Source: Listeria monocytogenes (GTDB lineage Bacteria > Bacillota > Bacilli > Lactobacillales > Listeriaceae). From it: a stretch of DNA of 64,000 bases. Positions 7,446 through 18,477 of the stretch are shown one piece after another. The first letter of the stretch is position 1, and each line of letters opens with the position of its first letter. A program made the position numbers and the translations under genes. Under the pieces are notes generated by a model, which was not told the origin of the DNA, searched no databases, and saw nothing but the letters and a program-made list of their open reading frames with translations. The stretch is taken from the NCBI RefSeq assembly GCF_013282665.1, contig NZ_CP054041.1:754501-818500 (forward strand), written 5' to 3'.

Positions 7446-9827
7446 CTAGCGACGTTTTTTCTTCTTCGGGCTTTCTTTTGCTACACCTTGATAAAAAGGT
7501 TTTTTCTTCTTTTTCTTTTTAGGTTTTGTATACCATTCGTCTTCTTTACGTTCTGTTTTTGGTTTCACGTCTTCTGATTTACCAGTTCTGCGTTTATTAC
7601 GACCTTTTTTTGGGTTACTCTTGAAGTTTCTAGTTTTATCGATTGGTTTTTCGCGTTGGCGTTTTTGTTTATCGCTCACTGGCCCTGGTTTCCCTTCACT
7701 ACGAAGGGCAAAATCGATTTCACGCGCATCCACGTCTACTTTGGTTACTTCGACTTCCACTTCATCACCAATACGATAAATTTGGCCTGTTCTTTCGCCA
7801 ATCATCGCTAATTGATTTTGATGGAATTTGAAGTAATCACCTTTCATTGCGCTCACATGAACAAGACCTTCAATCGTTGTCGGTAGTTCGATAAATAAGC
7901 CAAAATTGGTTACCGAACTAATGATTCCAATGAATCGTTCGCCCACTTTATCGACCATGAATTCCGTTTTCTTCAGTTCATCTGTTTCGCGCTCTGCTTC
8001 AACGGCACGACGCTCCATTTTTGAGCTGTGTTCAGCAATCTCAGGAAGCTCCTCAGCGCGTTTTTCTAATGTTTCCGGACGAACATCCCCATTAATTAAA
8101 TACTCTCTAATAAGCCTATGAACAATCAAATCCGGGTAACGACGAATTGGCGAAGTGAAATGTGTATAAAAATCAGTAGACAAACCAAAATGTCCAGCGC
8201 TCACTGTATCATACTTCGCTTGTTGCATCGAACGTAACATAACAGTCGAAACAACCATCTCTTCTGGTTTACCTTTTACTTCTTCTAGTACTTGTTGTAA
8301 AGCAGCTGGGTGAATATCATTAGCTGTCCCCTTCACAATCAAGCCAAAGTTCGTAATAAATTCAAAGAACCGCGCTAATTTATCTTCTTTTGGATCTTCA
8401 TGAATACGATAAATAAATGGTACATCCATCCAGTGGAAATGCTCTGCGACTGTTTCATTCGCAGCAAGCATAAATTCTTCAATCAAATGCTCTCCCGCTG
8501 AACGTTCACGCATCACAACCGCTTCTGGGTGACCTTCTTCATCTACTACTACACGTGCTTCCTTAAAATCAAAATCAATCGCGCCACGTTTTTCACGTTT
8601 ACGGCGAAGGATTTCGGCCAAATGTTGCATCTTTTCAAGCATTGGAACGATTGGTGCATATTTTTCACGTAATGCTTCGTCCTTTTCGACTAAAATATCA
8701 TTTACATCCGTATACGTCATACGTTCCGTTGTTTTAATAATGCTTTCGAAAATTTCGTGGTTAACCACATGACCTTCTTCATCGATTTCCATTTCACAAC
8801 TCATAGTAAAACGATCTACTTGTGGGTTAAGCGAGCAAATTCCGTTCGATAGTTTATGTGGCAACATCGGAATTACTCGGTCAACTAAATAAACACTCGT
8901 TCCGCGTTCTTGCGCCTCGACATCCAGCGGCGAGCCTTCTGTCACATAATGCGTTACATCCGCAATATGAACTCCAAGCTTCCAGTTGCCATTCGGTAGT
9001 TGCGTAACAGTTACTGCGTCATCTAAATCTTTAGCATCTGCCCCGTCAATCGTAATAATTATTTGGTCACGAAGATCACGACGGTTACCAATATCCGAAT
9101 CATCAACCACATCTGGCGCTTTACTTACCTGCTCCATTACTTCTTCCGGGAATCCGATTGAAATACCGTGTTTATGAATAATCGATAAAATATCCACGCC
9201 TGGATCATTACGGTGACCGATGATTGATTTAACAACTCCTCTTGCACGCGCATGGCCAGTTGCATATTCCGTCAGTTCAACAATAACCTTATGCCCATCA
9301 ACTGGTTTTAAGCCGTCCTCTAAATCAATTTCCACTTCTCCGAAAAGACGTTTATCATCCGGCATCACAATTGGAGTACCAGCTAAGTCTTCCATATAAG
9401 TTCCGACGATTTGCGTTGTCTTCCGTTCGACAATTTTCTTAATCGTACCCTCTGCCAAATTATCGCCTTTACGTTTCGTAATCGTTGCAAAAACTAAATC
9501 ACCATTCATTGCATCTTTTACTTCATTTGGTGGGATAAAAATATCGTCCATTTCTTTTTCTTCCGGGAGAACAAAGCCAAAACCTCGTTCATGCGCGCGG
9601 AATGTTCCTTTTACTAAATCCATTTTTTCTGGCAAAGCATACCGATTCTTCCTTGAGCGGACAATAGTTCCGGAATCTTCCAGTTTTACTAAAGCTTTCA
9701 CCATTAATTTAAAATCATCCGCATTATTTAAAGCTATTTCTATTTCTAAATCTTCTAGCGCAAATGTTTTATCAGGCGCTGAAGTTAATAGATTCATAAT
9801 TTTTTCTTCCATTTGTTTTTGTTCCAC
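7446..9827 (-). CDS. rnr: ribonuclease R
   Basis: 793-residue 3'-to-5' exoribonuclease that degrades structured RNA and tmRNA-targeted mRNAs. Domain order: an N-terminal winged-helix region (1-65), two cold-shock domains (about 70-230), the RNB catalytic domain (about 250-590, with DGADAKDLDDAV carrying the acidic metal ligands), an S1 domain (about 630-715) and a very lysine-rich tail ending KKKKRR. It is cotranscribed with smpB downstream and follows the esterase gene by 33 bases. Length is typical of the Listeria enzyme. Confidence 0.98.
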   Translation of the reverse strand: MEQKQMEEKIMNLLTSAPDKTFALEDLEIEIALNNADDFKLMVKALVKLEDSGTIVRSRKNRYALPEKMDLVKGTFRAHERGFGFVLPEEKEMDDIFIPPNEVKDAMNGDLVFATITKRKGDNLAEGTIKKIVERKTTQIVGTYMEDLAGTPIVMPDDKRLFGEVEIDLEDGLKPVDGHKVIVELTEYATGHARARGVVKSIIGHRNDPGVDILSIIHKHGISIGFPEEVMEQVSKAPDVVDDSDIGNRRDLRDQIIITIDGADAKDLDDAVTVTQLPNGNWKLGVHIADVTHYVTEGSPLDVEAQERGTSVYLVDRVIPMLPHKLSNGICSLNPQVDRFTMSCEMEIDEEGHVVNHEIFESIIKTTERMTYTDVNDILVEKDEALREKYAPIVPMLEKMQHLAEILRRKREKRGAIDFDFKEARVVVDEEGHPEAVVMRERSAGEHLIEEFMLAANETVAEHFHWMDVPFIYRIHEDPKEDKLARFFEFITNFGLIVKGTANDIHPAALQQVLEEVKGKPEEMVVSTVMLRSMQQAKYDTVSAGHFGLSTDFYTHFTSPIRRYPDLIVHRLIREYLINGDVRPETLEKRAEELPEIAEHSSKMERRAVEAERETDELKKTEFMVDKVGERFIGIISSVTNFGLFIELPTTIEGLVHVSAMKGDYFKFHQNQLAMIGERTGQIYRIGDEVEVEVTKVDVDAREIDFALRSEGKPGPVSDKQKRQREKPIDKTRNFKSNPKKGRNKRRTGKSEDVKPKTERKEDEWYTKPKKKKKKKPFYQGVAKESPKKKKRR

Positions 9828-9860
9828 TTCTGTCCCTCCTCTCTCTGTTTTAAAAATTGT

Positions 9861-10607
9861 CTATTCTTGCCAATCTAAACTATCTAAAAATGTTAAAATG
9901 GCTTGGTTTACTTCTTTTCGTTCTTTGTCTAAAGTGATAACGTGTCCAGATTCTTTAAACCAGTGCAATTCTTTCTTCGTTGACTCTACTGTATCATAAA
10001 TTAGCTGTGCTCCGCTCACATCAACCATATCGTCTTTTTCCCCTTGGACGACCATTATTGGGGCATAAATCATATCTATTTCAGATACGACGCCATTTAT
10101 CTCGTCCTTTAGTTTGGCGATGGTGTTCATTGGGGCGTCTTTATAGGCAACCATTTCAGCATCGATTTGTTCAGGTGTTTTACCTTCTAATTTTTTATAA
10201 TTACGCACATAATCTAAAAAGCCTTGAATTATTGGGGATGAACTGTCCATTCTTGTTGGAGTACTCATGGCTATAATTCCCTTTAACGGCCTAGAAAAAC
10301 CTAATTTTAGTGAAAAAAGTCCACCTAGCGAAAGTCCTGCTACAGCAATTTCCGTGTAACCAAGTGATTTTAGGTGATCATAGGCTTCAAGAACATCTTC
10401 CCACCAATCGTTTGGTCCCGTTTTTAACAGTAGGTCGGGAGATACACCGTGTCCTCTGTATTGAGGTGCGTAGCAAGTATAATCATTTTCTTGTAAAAAC
10501 CTACCTAATATCCTTACATCCGCTGAGCTACCTGTGAAACCGTGTAAGAGTAACACTGCTCTTTTGCCTTTTTCGAATAGGAATGGTTGTGGTGGTGTTA
10601 TTTTCAT
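9861..10607 (-). CDS. alpha/beta-hydrolase carboxylesterase (Est30-like)
   Basis: 248-residue serine esterase of the Est30/monoacylglycerol-lipase type. The nucleophile is Ser93 in GLSLGG, the oxyanion region is LLHGFTGSSAD, an acid lies in GEKDDMVD, and the histidine lies in ESGHVITLDKE. In Bacillus the equivalent gene lies between secG and rnr, as here. The natural substrate is unknown; the family hydrolyses short acyl esters. It is separated from secG by an unusual tandem repeat and a terminator, so it may have its own promoter, which I could not identify. Compare the active-site-defective paralogue at 11337-12080. Confidence 0.92.
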   Translation of the reverse strand: MKITPPQPFLFEKGKRAVLLLHGFTGSSADVRILGRFLQENDYTCYAPQYRGHGVSPDLLLKTGPNDWWEDVLEAYDHLKSLGYTEIAVAGLSLGGLFSLKLGFSRPLKGIIAMSTPTRMDSSSPIIQGFLDYVRNYKKLEGKTPEQIDAEMVAYKDAPMNTIAKLKDEINGVVSEIDMIYAPIMVVQGEKDDMVDVSGAQLIYDTVESTKKELHWFKESGHVITLDKERKEVNQAILTFLDSLDWQE

Positions 10608-10663
10608 AGTAAATATCGCTCCTTGGTTCTTTTTGGAGTTTTGATTGATCTGGGTTGTGTGTT

Positions 10664-10934
10664 CTTTTTAATGGAAACAATGTTCCGCTGCGCTGTGCCT
10701 TGTATTGGAGTTCTAGGGGATTGACTGTATTTAATAATTTGTGCTCCCCTTTTTGGGTTGTTCGTCCACTTTTTTTTATGGAAACAACGCTCCACTTCGT
10801 TACTCCTTGTATTGGAGTTCTAGGGGATTTGTTGTATTTAGTAATTTGTTCGCCTCTTTTTGGGTTGTTCGTCCACTTTTTTTAATGGAAACAACGCTCC
10901 ACTTTGTTACGCCTTGTATTGGAGTTCTAGGGAA
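10664..10934. repeat. three tandem copies of a 107-bp repeat
   Basis: The anchor ATGGAAACAA recurs at 10671, 10778 and 10885, exactly 107 bases apart. Each copy also carries CTTGTATTGGAGTTCTAGGG about 30-50 bases further on, and the first two share TTTTTGGGTTGTTCGTCCAC. The copies differ at scattered positions; the third stops after the GGAGTTCTAGGG block and runs into a hairpin. The open frames across it on both strands are only repeated translations without ribosome sites. No spacer/repeat pattern of CRISPR type is present. Function is unknown. The flanking 10608-10663 holds only the esterase leader. Confidence 0.85.
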
Positions 10935-10962
10935 GCGGACTACGCTTCTTTAGAACTCCAAT
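10918..10962. repeat. long perfect hairpin closing the tandem repeat
   Basis: ATTGGAGTTCTA pairs perfectly with TAGAACTCCAAT, and the interior AAGCG/CGCTT extends it. The left arm is the conserved block of the 107-bp repeat; the right arm occurs only here. No T-run follows on either strand, so it is not a standard terminator. Confidence 0.8.
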
Positions 10963-10994
10963 AAAAAACCACCTAAATTTTCATTCAGGTGGTT
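10963..10994 (-). terminator. terminator of secG
   Basis: AACCACCT / AGGTGGTT stem followed by TTTTTTA on the minus strand, immediately after the secG stop. Confidence 0.85.
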
Positions 10995-11003
10995 AACATC
11001 TCG

Positions 11004-11237
11004 TTACTGTACAAAGTATGCCAGTGCAATTAGTATTGCGAAGAAAACAATGGATAGAACGATGGTTGTACGATGTAGAATAAGTTCTAGTCCTCTTGCT
11101 TTTTGCTTACCGAATAATTGCTCAGCTCCACCAGAGATGGCGCCGGATAAGCCAGCACTTTTACCTGGTTGAAGTATGATAACTGTAATTAACAGTACTG
11201 ATACGATGATGAGTAAGACCGTTAAAACTGTACTCAT
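11004..11237 (-). CDS. secG: preprotein translocase subunit SecG
   Basis: 77-residue membrane protein with two transmembrane helices (about 3-23 and 53-74) joined by a cytoplasmic loop containing [28 protein letters not shown], the conserved SecG loop. It assists SecYEG protein export. It is placed upstream of the esterase, rnr and smpB as in Bacillus. A ribosome site (AGGAAAG) precedes the ATG. The strong terminator after it suggests partial uncoupling from the downstream genes. Confidence 0.96.
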   Translation of the reverse strand: MSTVLTVLLIIVSVLLITVIILQPGKSAGLSGAISGGAEQLFGKQKARGLELILHRTTIVLSIVFFAILIALAYFVQ

Positions 11238-11277
11238 TGTTCTTTCCTCCTAAAACCGCCCAATTTGACTAAGGTTA

Positions 11278-11306
11278 ATTTTACCATATTTGTGATTATA
11301 CGTAAA
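11278..11306 (-). promoter_or_regulatory. candidate promoter of secG
   Basis: TTTACG and TAAAAT with 17-base spacing, about 40 bases before the secG ATG on the minus strand. Confidence 0.5.
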
Positions 11307-11336
11307 GTTTTGTTTCCATACAACTAAAGGAATGGA

Positions 11337-12080
11337 TTAAACAACTTTTTCCTCTAGCCAAACTAAATCGTCTAAGAAGTAAATTAAATCTTCTTCTAAA
11401 ATATCTTTCTCACAGTCGTTCACAATATCATGCCCTGATCCTGCATAGAAACATAATTGTTTATCATTTGTATGAATGTGTTTAAAGATGTAATTGGCGT
11501 TATCTGCGTCGATTTCTTCATCTTGGCAGCCTTGACCAATCATCGTTGGAACATGAATTTTTTCAATATCTCGCGCTACGTTTTTGTAGAATGTAGCACG
11601 TGCTTCCGTCATTACATCAATTTCAGGAAGATAGTTTTTTAGCATTTGATCTGCTTCTTGTTCTACTATACCTTGTTTCTTTAATTGTTTAGTTAAATAG
11701 TTTTCGATTGGGATATAGCGCATTTTGCGGTTTACATTGGCACATAGTGGAACAATCGCTTTTGGTGAAAACGATTCTGCCATTTTAAGCGCGAAAACTC
11801 CGCCCATTGCCACACCGACAATTGCAATCTCATTATATCCGTCTTTTTCAAGTTGACGATATCCAGCCACCGCATCTTCATACCACATTTCCGGTGTTGT
11901 TTTTAAGAAAATAGCGGGTTCATCCCCGTGACCTCTGAAGTTTGGTGCATGCACTGTGTATCCATTTTCTGCTAGAATTTCTCCAAGTTCTCTTACGTCT
12001 TCTGTAGTCCCTGCAAAGCCATGCAAGAGCAAAACAGCACGATTTCCCGCTTTTAACGTAAAGCTACGATCCGCACTCAT
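11337..12080 (-). CDS. Est30-like alpha/beta-hydrolase lacking the catalytic serine
   Basis: 247-residue paralogue of the esterase at 9861-10607, with the same fold landmarks (LLHGFAGTTEDVRELG, NFRGHGDEP, a late acid in GQGCQDEEID and histidine in GSGHDIV). At the nucleophile elbow the sequence is GVAMGG, with Ala91 where the family has serine; the DNA codon is GCA, which I checked on the minus strand. The frame is intact and full length, so it is not an obvious pseudogene. By family knowledge it should lack normal esterase chemistry, and may be a binding or scaffold protein. It lies just upstream of secG. Confidence 0.88.
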   Translation of the reverse strand: MSADRSFTLKAGNRAVLLLHGFAGTTEDVRELGEILAENGYTVHAPNFRGHGDEPAIFLKTTPEMWYEDAVAGYRQLEKDGYNEIAIVGVAMGGVFALKMAESFSPKAIVPLCANVNRKMRYIPIENYLTKQLKKQGIVEQEADQMLKNYLPEIDVMTEARATFYKNVARDIEKIHVPTMIGQGCQDEEIDADNANYIFKHIHTNDKQLCFYAGSGHDIVNDCEKDILEEDLIYFLDDLVWLEEKVV

Positions 12081-12262
12081 TTTTACGCAATCCTCCTAAT
12101 ATCATCACTTTTATAATCCACTCTATTGTAGCCCATCTGAACTAAATAAGCTACCTTTTGAGTTCTGACCAATAGACCAATATTAACGCTATCCAAGGAA
12201 CTTGTCAAACACTTTTTTTATAAAGCTCAAACACGTTGCTATCAAAGGTTTTTTAGGAGGTT

Positions 12263-12982
12263 TTATTTGTGAATTTCTGCGCTTAAATTAGAAAAGAAAC
12301 AATGAATTAATTGTAACAATTGTTGCGGTTTTTGCCGCGGTAAATAATGAAGTCCATTTCTTACAATAACCATTTCACCGTGTTGAACAGAATGCACCAT
12401 TTTCTTCGTATCTTTGGAAGATATTAAATCATATTCACCCACAACTGCTAAAAGTGGTGCGCTTATTTTTTGTAAATCTGCTTCTGACATATGTGGATGA
12501 TAAATCGTTAGAGCAAGTTGCCGTTTCATCCGTTCAAAAAAACGACTAAATGGTGCCAAAAGAAATGCAGCTCCGTAGGCAACACGGCAAAACAAGTCTG
12601 GTAAAAATCGTATTTGATTTACATGATAGTTTGTTCCAATAACAACGGATGCGATTTGACGGTTCGGTTGCATTTTTCCCATTACGAGAGCAACGATACC
12701 ACCATCGCTATATCCGATAACTTTATATTTATCAATTTTCAAATAGTCGAGTAACGAAAGCATATCTAACGCCATCACTTCAAAATCAAGCGGCGTATTT
12801 CCCGCTTCACTTTTCCCGTGTGCGCGGCTATCTACGGCGATTACTTGATTATTAGTAGAGAGGTCATCAATCATCCGCTTTAAAGAACGATGATTTTGAC
12901 CATTCCCGTGAATAAGCAAGATTGGTTCTCCTTTACCGATTATTTGATAAAACAAGTTAATTCCATTGATTTCTGCAATCAT
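12263..12982 (-). CDS. alpha/beta-hydrolase fold protein
   Basis: 239-residue hydrolase distinct from the two Est30-like proteins. The oxyanion loop is HGNGQNHRS, the nucleophile Ser92 is in GYSDGG, an acid lies in VVGEYDLI, and a late histidine lies in NGLHYLPRQ. All triad elements are present. The SDGG elbow is shared with epoxide-hydrolase and MhpC-like families; the substrate cannot be assigned. It starts at ATG 12982 after an AAGGAGA site. It is apparently monocistronic. Confidence 0.88.
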   Translation of the reverse strand: MIAEINGINLFYQIIGKGEPILLIHGNGQNHRSLKRMIDDLSTNNQVIAVDSRAHGKSEAGNTPLDFEVMALDMLSLLDYLKIDKYKVIGYSDGGIVALVMGKMQPNRQIASVVIGTNYHVNQIRFLPDLFCRVAYGAAFLLAPFSRFFERMKRQLALTIYHPHMSEADLQKISAPLLAVVGEYDLISSKDTKKMVHSVQHGEMVIVRNGLHYLPRQKPQQLLQLIHCFFSNLSAEIHK

Positions 12983-13069
12983 ATAGCATTTCTCCTTGCT
13001 GAAAACATTTTCTACCCTTATTTTACACCTGATTATACTTGATTTCCTATAAAAAAGCTTCCATTTTTA

Positions 13070-13109
13070 TTAAAATGCGCCTGATTCTTTTAAAACTAGA
13101 ATCAGGCGC
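13070..13109 (-). terminator. terminator after the 55-residue protein gene
   Basis: Perfect 11-bp stem GCGCCTGATTC / GAATCAGGCGC, followed on the minus strand by an interrupted T-run (ATTTTAATAAAAA). Confidence 0.7.
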
Positions 13110-13114
13110 AACGT

Positions 13115-13282
13115 TTATTTCATAAGTCTTCGATGGAACTGTTGTTGGGGCATATCTGCGTTAATGATTTTCTTTTGCACAGAATGTTTTTCCGCTAAGG
13201 GGTGGCTTTTTTCATGCACCACAGCATCTCTGATTTTTGGAGTTTCGAGCACTTTTGAGGCCTGACTATTTTTTACTTTCAT
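13115..13282 (-). CDS. small basic protein of unknown function (stress-promoter controlled)
   Basis: 55-residue hydrophilic, lysine/histidine-rich protein beginning MKVKNSQASKV and ending QQQFHRRLMK, with no membrane segment. I chose the ATG at 13282 because AGGAGG is eight bases before it; the ATG at 13288 is only two bases from the same site, and the longer frame would begin upstream of the promoter. A sigma-B type promoter lies 26 bases upstream. It is tucked between the eno terminator and its own terminator, so it is an independent unit. I do not recognise a domain. Confidence 0.75.
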   Translation of the reverse strand: MKVKNSQASKVLETPKIRDAVVHEKSHPLAEKHSVQKKIINADMPQQQFHRRLMK

Positions 13283-13307
13283 CAGCATTACCTCCTCTTC
13301 CAAATCA

Positions 13308-13332
13308 TTACCCCTCTCACTATTTTTAAAAC
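13308..13332 (-). promoter_or_regulatory. sigma-B type promoter for the 55-residue protein gene
   Basis: Minus strand GTTT (13332-13329), 15-base spacer, GGGTAA (13313-13308). It fits the Listeria sigma-B pattern except for the last base. The GTTT lies in the tail of the eno terminator. Confidence 0.65.
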
Positions 13333-13370
13333 AAAGAAACTCCACGAAAATGTTACTTTTCGCGGAGTTT
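13329..13370 (-). terminator. terminator of the glycolytic operon after eno
   Basis: AAACTCCGCGAAAA / TTTTCGTGGAGTTT stem with a TTTCTTTGTTTT tail on the minus strand, 20 bases after the eno stop. Confidence 0.82.
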
Positions 13371-13389
13371 AGCGTTTTATTCAATCAAC

Positions 13390-14682
<1,293 letters not shown>

Positions 14683-14817
14683 TTATAATTCTCTCCTTTG
14701 TTGGGATTAATTGAACGAAATAAACAAAATATTCATTTCAAATTCAAAGACCCATCCGTTTTTAAATTCGTATTTATTGTAGCTCTGTTTGCAAAAAAAC
14801 TAAAGTAATAACTAAAA

Positions 14818-16350
14818 TTATTTTTGAATTAAACTTTCACCTGTCATTTCGGCAGGTTTTTTAACGCCAAGTAAATCAAGCATAGTTGGCGCAACGTCAG
14901 CCAGACGACCACCTTCACGAAGCGTTACACCTTTTTTCGTTACAATTACTGGAACTGGAACGGTCGTGTGTGCAGTGTGCGGTTTTCCTTCTGGAGTAGA
15001 CATTGTTTCAGAGTTACCATGGTCAGCAAAGATAATAGCTGAGCCACCTTTTTCTAAAATAAGGTCTACTACACGACCAAGATTTTCATCTACTGCTTCG
15101 ATTGCCTTAATAGTTGGCTCAAGCATACCTGAGTGTCCAACCATGTCTGGGTTTGCGAAGTTTAAGATAATCGCATCGTGTTTGTCGTTTTTAATGTCTT
15201 CAACAAGTGCATCTGTTACTTCATAAGCGCTCATTTCAGGTTTTAAATCGTATGTTTCTACTTTTGGCGAATTGATTAGAATCCGGTTTTCACCAGGGAA
15301 TTCTTCATTTCTTCCGCCATTCATAAAGAATGTTACATGTGGATATTTTTCCGTTTCAGCGATACGCAGTTGCGATAAGCCTTCATTAGAAAGTACTTCG
15401 CCGATAACATTTTTCATTTCAATTGGCTCAAAAGCAACTTCAGCATCAATGCTTGGGTTGTAAAGCGTCATTGTAACGAATTTGATGTTTTTAGGGTGGT
15501 TAGCCCCACGGTCGAAATGATCCCATTCTTTATCAGTAAATGCATTAGAAAGTTGAATCGCACGGTCAGGACGGAAATTGAAGAAAATAACTGCATCGTT
15601 GTCTTTGACTGTTGCAACAGGTTTGCCATCTTTAGTAATGATAGCTGGAACAACGAATTCATCATTTTTGTCATTAGCATAAGATGCTTTAACAAGTTCG
15701 ATTGGATCTTCAAATTTTTCACCTTCAGCACTTACGATTGCTTTGTATGCTTTTTCAACACGTTCCCAGCGTTTATCACGATCCATCGCATAGAAACGTC
15801 CAGAAACAGTAGCAATAGCGCCATAGTTTAAGTCACTAATAGCTTTCTCTAATGTTTCTAAATATTCTAGTGAGGATTGTGGTGCCACGTCACGTCCATC
15901 AAGGAATGCATGGATATAAACGTTTTTCACGCCTTTATCTTTCGCAGTTTCTAAAAGTGCAACGAGGTGATTAATGTGACTATGCACGCCGCCGTCTGAT
16001 AGTAAACCGAAAAGATGTAAGTCCGAGTTGTTTTCTTTTGTATGAGTGAAAGCATTGTTTAGGGCTTTGTTCTCTTGGAATTCGCCTTCTTCAATAGCTT
16101 TATCAATACGAGTTAAGCTTTGGTAGACAATACGTCCAGCTCCGATGTTTGTATGGCCAACTTCAGAGTTACCCATTTGACCTTCTGGAAGACCAACATC
16201 AAGGCCGGCAGCTTTAAGTTCCCCGTGAGGAAAATTAGCCCAATAACGGTCGAAATTTGGTTTGTTTGCTTGAGCTACAGCATTACCTACTGTTTCTGCA
16301 CGTTTACCAAAACCATCGAGGATAATAATTGCTACAGGTGATTTACTCAT
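14818..16350 (-). CDS. gpmI: 2,3-bisphosphoglycerate-independent phosphoglycerate mutase
   Basis: 510-residue manganese-dependent mutase interconverting 3- and 2-phosphoglycerate. Ser62 in [14 protein letters not shown] is the phosphorylated residue. The alkaline-phosphatase-fold metal site is visible in [10 protein letters not shown] near the start and in [10 protein letters not shown] near the C-terminus; [11 protein letters not shown] and [13 protein letters not shown] are substrate-loop motifs. The start codon follows the tpiA stop almost directly, so translation is likely coupled. Bacillus relatives are inactivated by low pH through the manganese site; this is family knowledge. Confidence 0.99.
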   Translation of the reverse strand: MSKSPVAIIILDGFGKRAETVGNAVAQANKPNFDRYWANFPHGELKAAGLDVGLPEGQMGNSEVGHTNIGAGRIVYQSLTRIDKAIEEGEFQENKALNNAFTHTKENNSDLHLFGLLSDGGVHSHINHLVALLETAKDKGVKNVYIHAFLDGRDVAPQSSLEYLETLEKAISDLNYGAIATVSGRFYAMDRDKRWERVEKAYKAIVSAEGEKFEDPIELVKASYANDKNDEFVVPAIITKDGKPVATVKDNDAVIFFNFRPDRAIQLSNAFTDKEWDHFDRGANHPKNIKFVTMTLYNPSIDAEVAFEPIEMKNVIGEVLSNEGLSQLRIAETEKYPHVTFFMNGGRNEEFPGENRILINSPKVETYDLKPEMSAYEVTDALVEDIKNDKHDAIILNFANPDMVGHSGMLEPTIKAIEAVDENLGRVVDLILEKGGSAIIFADHGNSETMSTPEGKPHTAHTTVPVPVIVTKKGVTLREGGRLADVAPTMLDLLGVKKPAEMTGESLIQK

Positions 16351-16351
16351 T

Positions 16352-17152
<801 letters not shown>

Positions 17153-18343
17153 TTATTTGTCGCTAATAGAAGCAACACCAGGAAGCTCTTTACCTTCAAG
17201 ATACTCTAAAGATGCGCCGCCACCAGTGGAAATATGGGTGAATTTGTCAGCAAAGCCTAAGTCCATAGCTGCTGCTGCGGAATCCCCACCACCGATGATT
17301 GTTGTTGCATCCGTTAAGTTTGCAATGGCTTCACAAACACCAATTGTACCTTTAGCAAAATTGCTAAGTTCGAATACGCCCATTGGACCATTCCATACAA
17401 CTGTTTTAGCGCCTTGAAGTTCTTTTGTAAATAAGTCAATTGTAGCTTGACCAATATCTAGTCCCATTTCATCAGCTGGAATGCTATCTGCACTCACTGT
17501 ATGGAAAGGAGCATCGTTACTGAATTCTTTAGATACAACTGCATCAACTGGTAATACTAATTTATCGCCAGCTTTTTCAAGTAAGCCTTTAGCAAGTTCA
17601 ACTTTATCTGCTTCTAAAAGAGATTTACCAATTTCTTGACCTTGAGCTGCCATGAAAGTGAAAGTCATTCCGCCGCCGACAAGAACTTTGTCTGCTTTTG
17701 TAAGTAAGTTTTCGATAACACCGATTTTGTCAGAAACTTTTGCGCCACCTAGGATTGCTACTAGTGGACGTGCTGGATTGTCAACTACACCGCCGATGAA
17801 TTTAATTTCTTTTTCCATCAAAAATCCGGCCGCTGATTCTAAGTTAGAAGCGATTCCAACGTTAGACGCGTGCGCACGGTGAGCAGTACCGAAAGCGTCA
17901 TTTACGAAAACGTCGCCAAGGCTAGCCCAGTATTTCCCAAGTTCTGGATCATTTTTACTTTCTTTTTTACCATCAATATCTTCAAAACGTGTATTTTCAA
18001 AAAGAAGTACTTCGCCGTCTTTTAACTCATTAATTGCTTTTTCAAGTTCTGGACCACGAGTAGTTGGAACGAATTTCACTTCTTTTCCAAGTAATTCGCT
18101 TAAACGAGCGGCTACTGGACGAAGAGATTTTCCTTCTTTATCTTCTTCTGTTTTTACTTTTCCAAGGTGAGAAAATAGAATTGCTTTACCGTTTTGTTCT
18201 AAGATGTACTCAATTGTTGGAAGTGCAGCAACAATACGGTTGTCGTTAGTGATTTTGCCGTCTTTCATTGGCACGTTAAAGTCAACACGAACTAAAACTT
18301 TTTTGTCTTTTAAATCTAAATCAGTTACAACTTTTTTAGCCAT
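17153..18343 (-). CDS. pgk: phosphoglycerate kinase
   Basis: 396-residue enzyme making ATP from 1,3-bisphosphoglycerate. The N-terminal signature [13 protein letters not shown], the substrate motif FSHLGK, and the C-terminal nucleotide loop [19 protein letters not shown] are all present. It is preceded by gap, with a strong hairpin in the 134-base spacer that could process or partially terminate the cggR-gap transcript before pgk. Confidence 0.99.
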   Translation of the reverse strand: MAKKVVTDLDLKDKKVLVRVDFNVPMKDGKITNDNRIVAALPTIEYILEQNGKAILFSHLGKVKTEEDKEGKSLRPVAARLSELLGKEVKFVPTTRGPELEKAINELKDGEVLLFENTRFEDIDGKKESKNDPELGKYWASLGDVFVNDAFGTAHRAHASNVGIASNLESAAGFLMEKEIKFIGGVVDNPARPLVAILGGAKVSDKIGVIENLLTKADKVLVGGGMTFTFMAAQGQEIGKSLLEADKVELAKGLLEKAGDKLVLPVDAVVSKEFSNDAPFHTVSADSIPADEMGLDIGQATIDLFTKELQGAKTVVWNGPMGVFELSNFAKGTIGVCEAIANLTDATTIIGGGDSAAAAMDLGFADKFTHISTGGGASLEYLEGKELPGVASISDK

Positions 18344-18397
18344 TTAGAGTTCCTCCATTAATTTTAAAGGATTGGGGTTGCCCCCGTTATTTCAGAA

Positions 18398-18429
18398 AAT
18401 AAGCGGAAACAATAGTGTCTCCGCTTATT
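18398..18429 (-). terminator. intercistronic hairpin between gap and pgk
   Basis: Perfect 10-bp arms AATAAGCGGA / TCCGCTTATT with a 12-base loop, followed on the minus strand by TTTTC. It could be a partial terminator or an mRNA-processing or stability element; the T-run is short, so I favour partial termination or stabilisation of the cggR-gap mRNA. Confidence 0.55.
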
Positions 18430-18477
18430 CTTGTTATTGCTGATGTGACAAGCACTTCAGTAAAATTAATCTGCTAA

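Noticed and set aside
10604..10953. Open frames on both strands across the 107-bp repeats.
   Set aside because: They only reflect the repeat unit's lack of stops, have no ribosome sites, and cross the secG-esterase boundary.
10664..10962. Possible CRISPR array.
   Set aside because: The whole 107-base unit is repeated; there are no unique spacers between short identical repeats, and no cas genes.
12200..12285. A TTGTCA/TATAAA-like promoter and a strong AGGAGG followed by GTG on the plus strand.
   Set aside because: The frame stops after five codons and lies over the end of a well-supported minus-strand gene.
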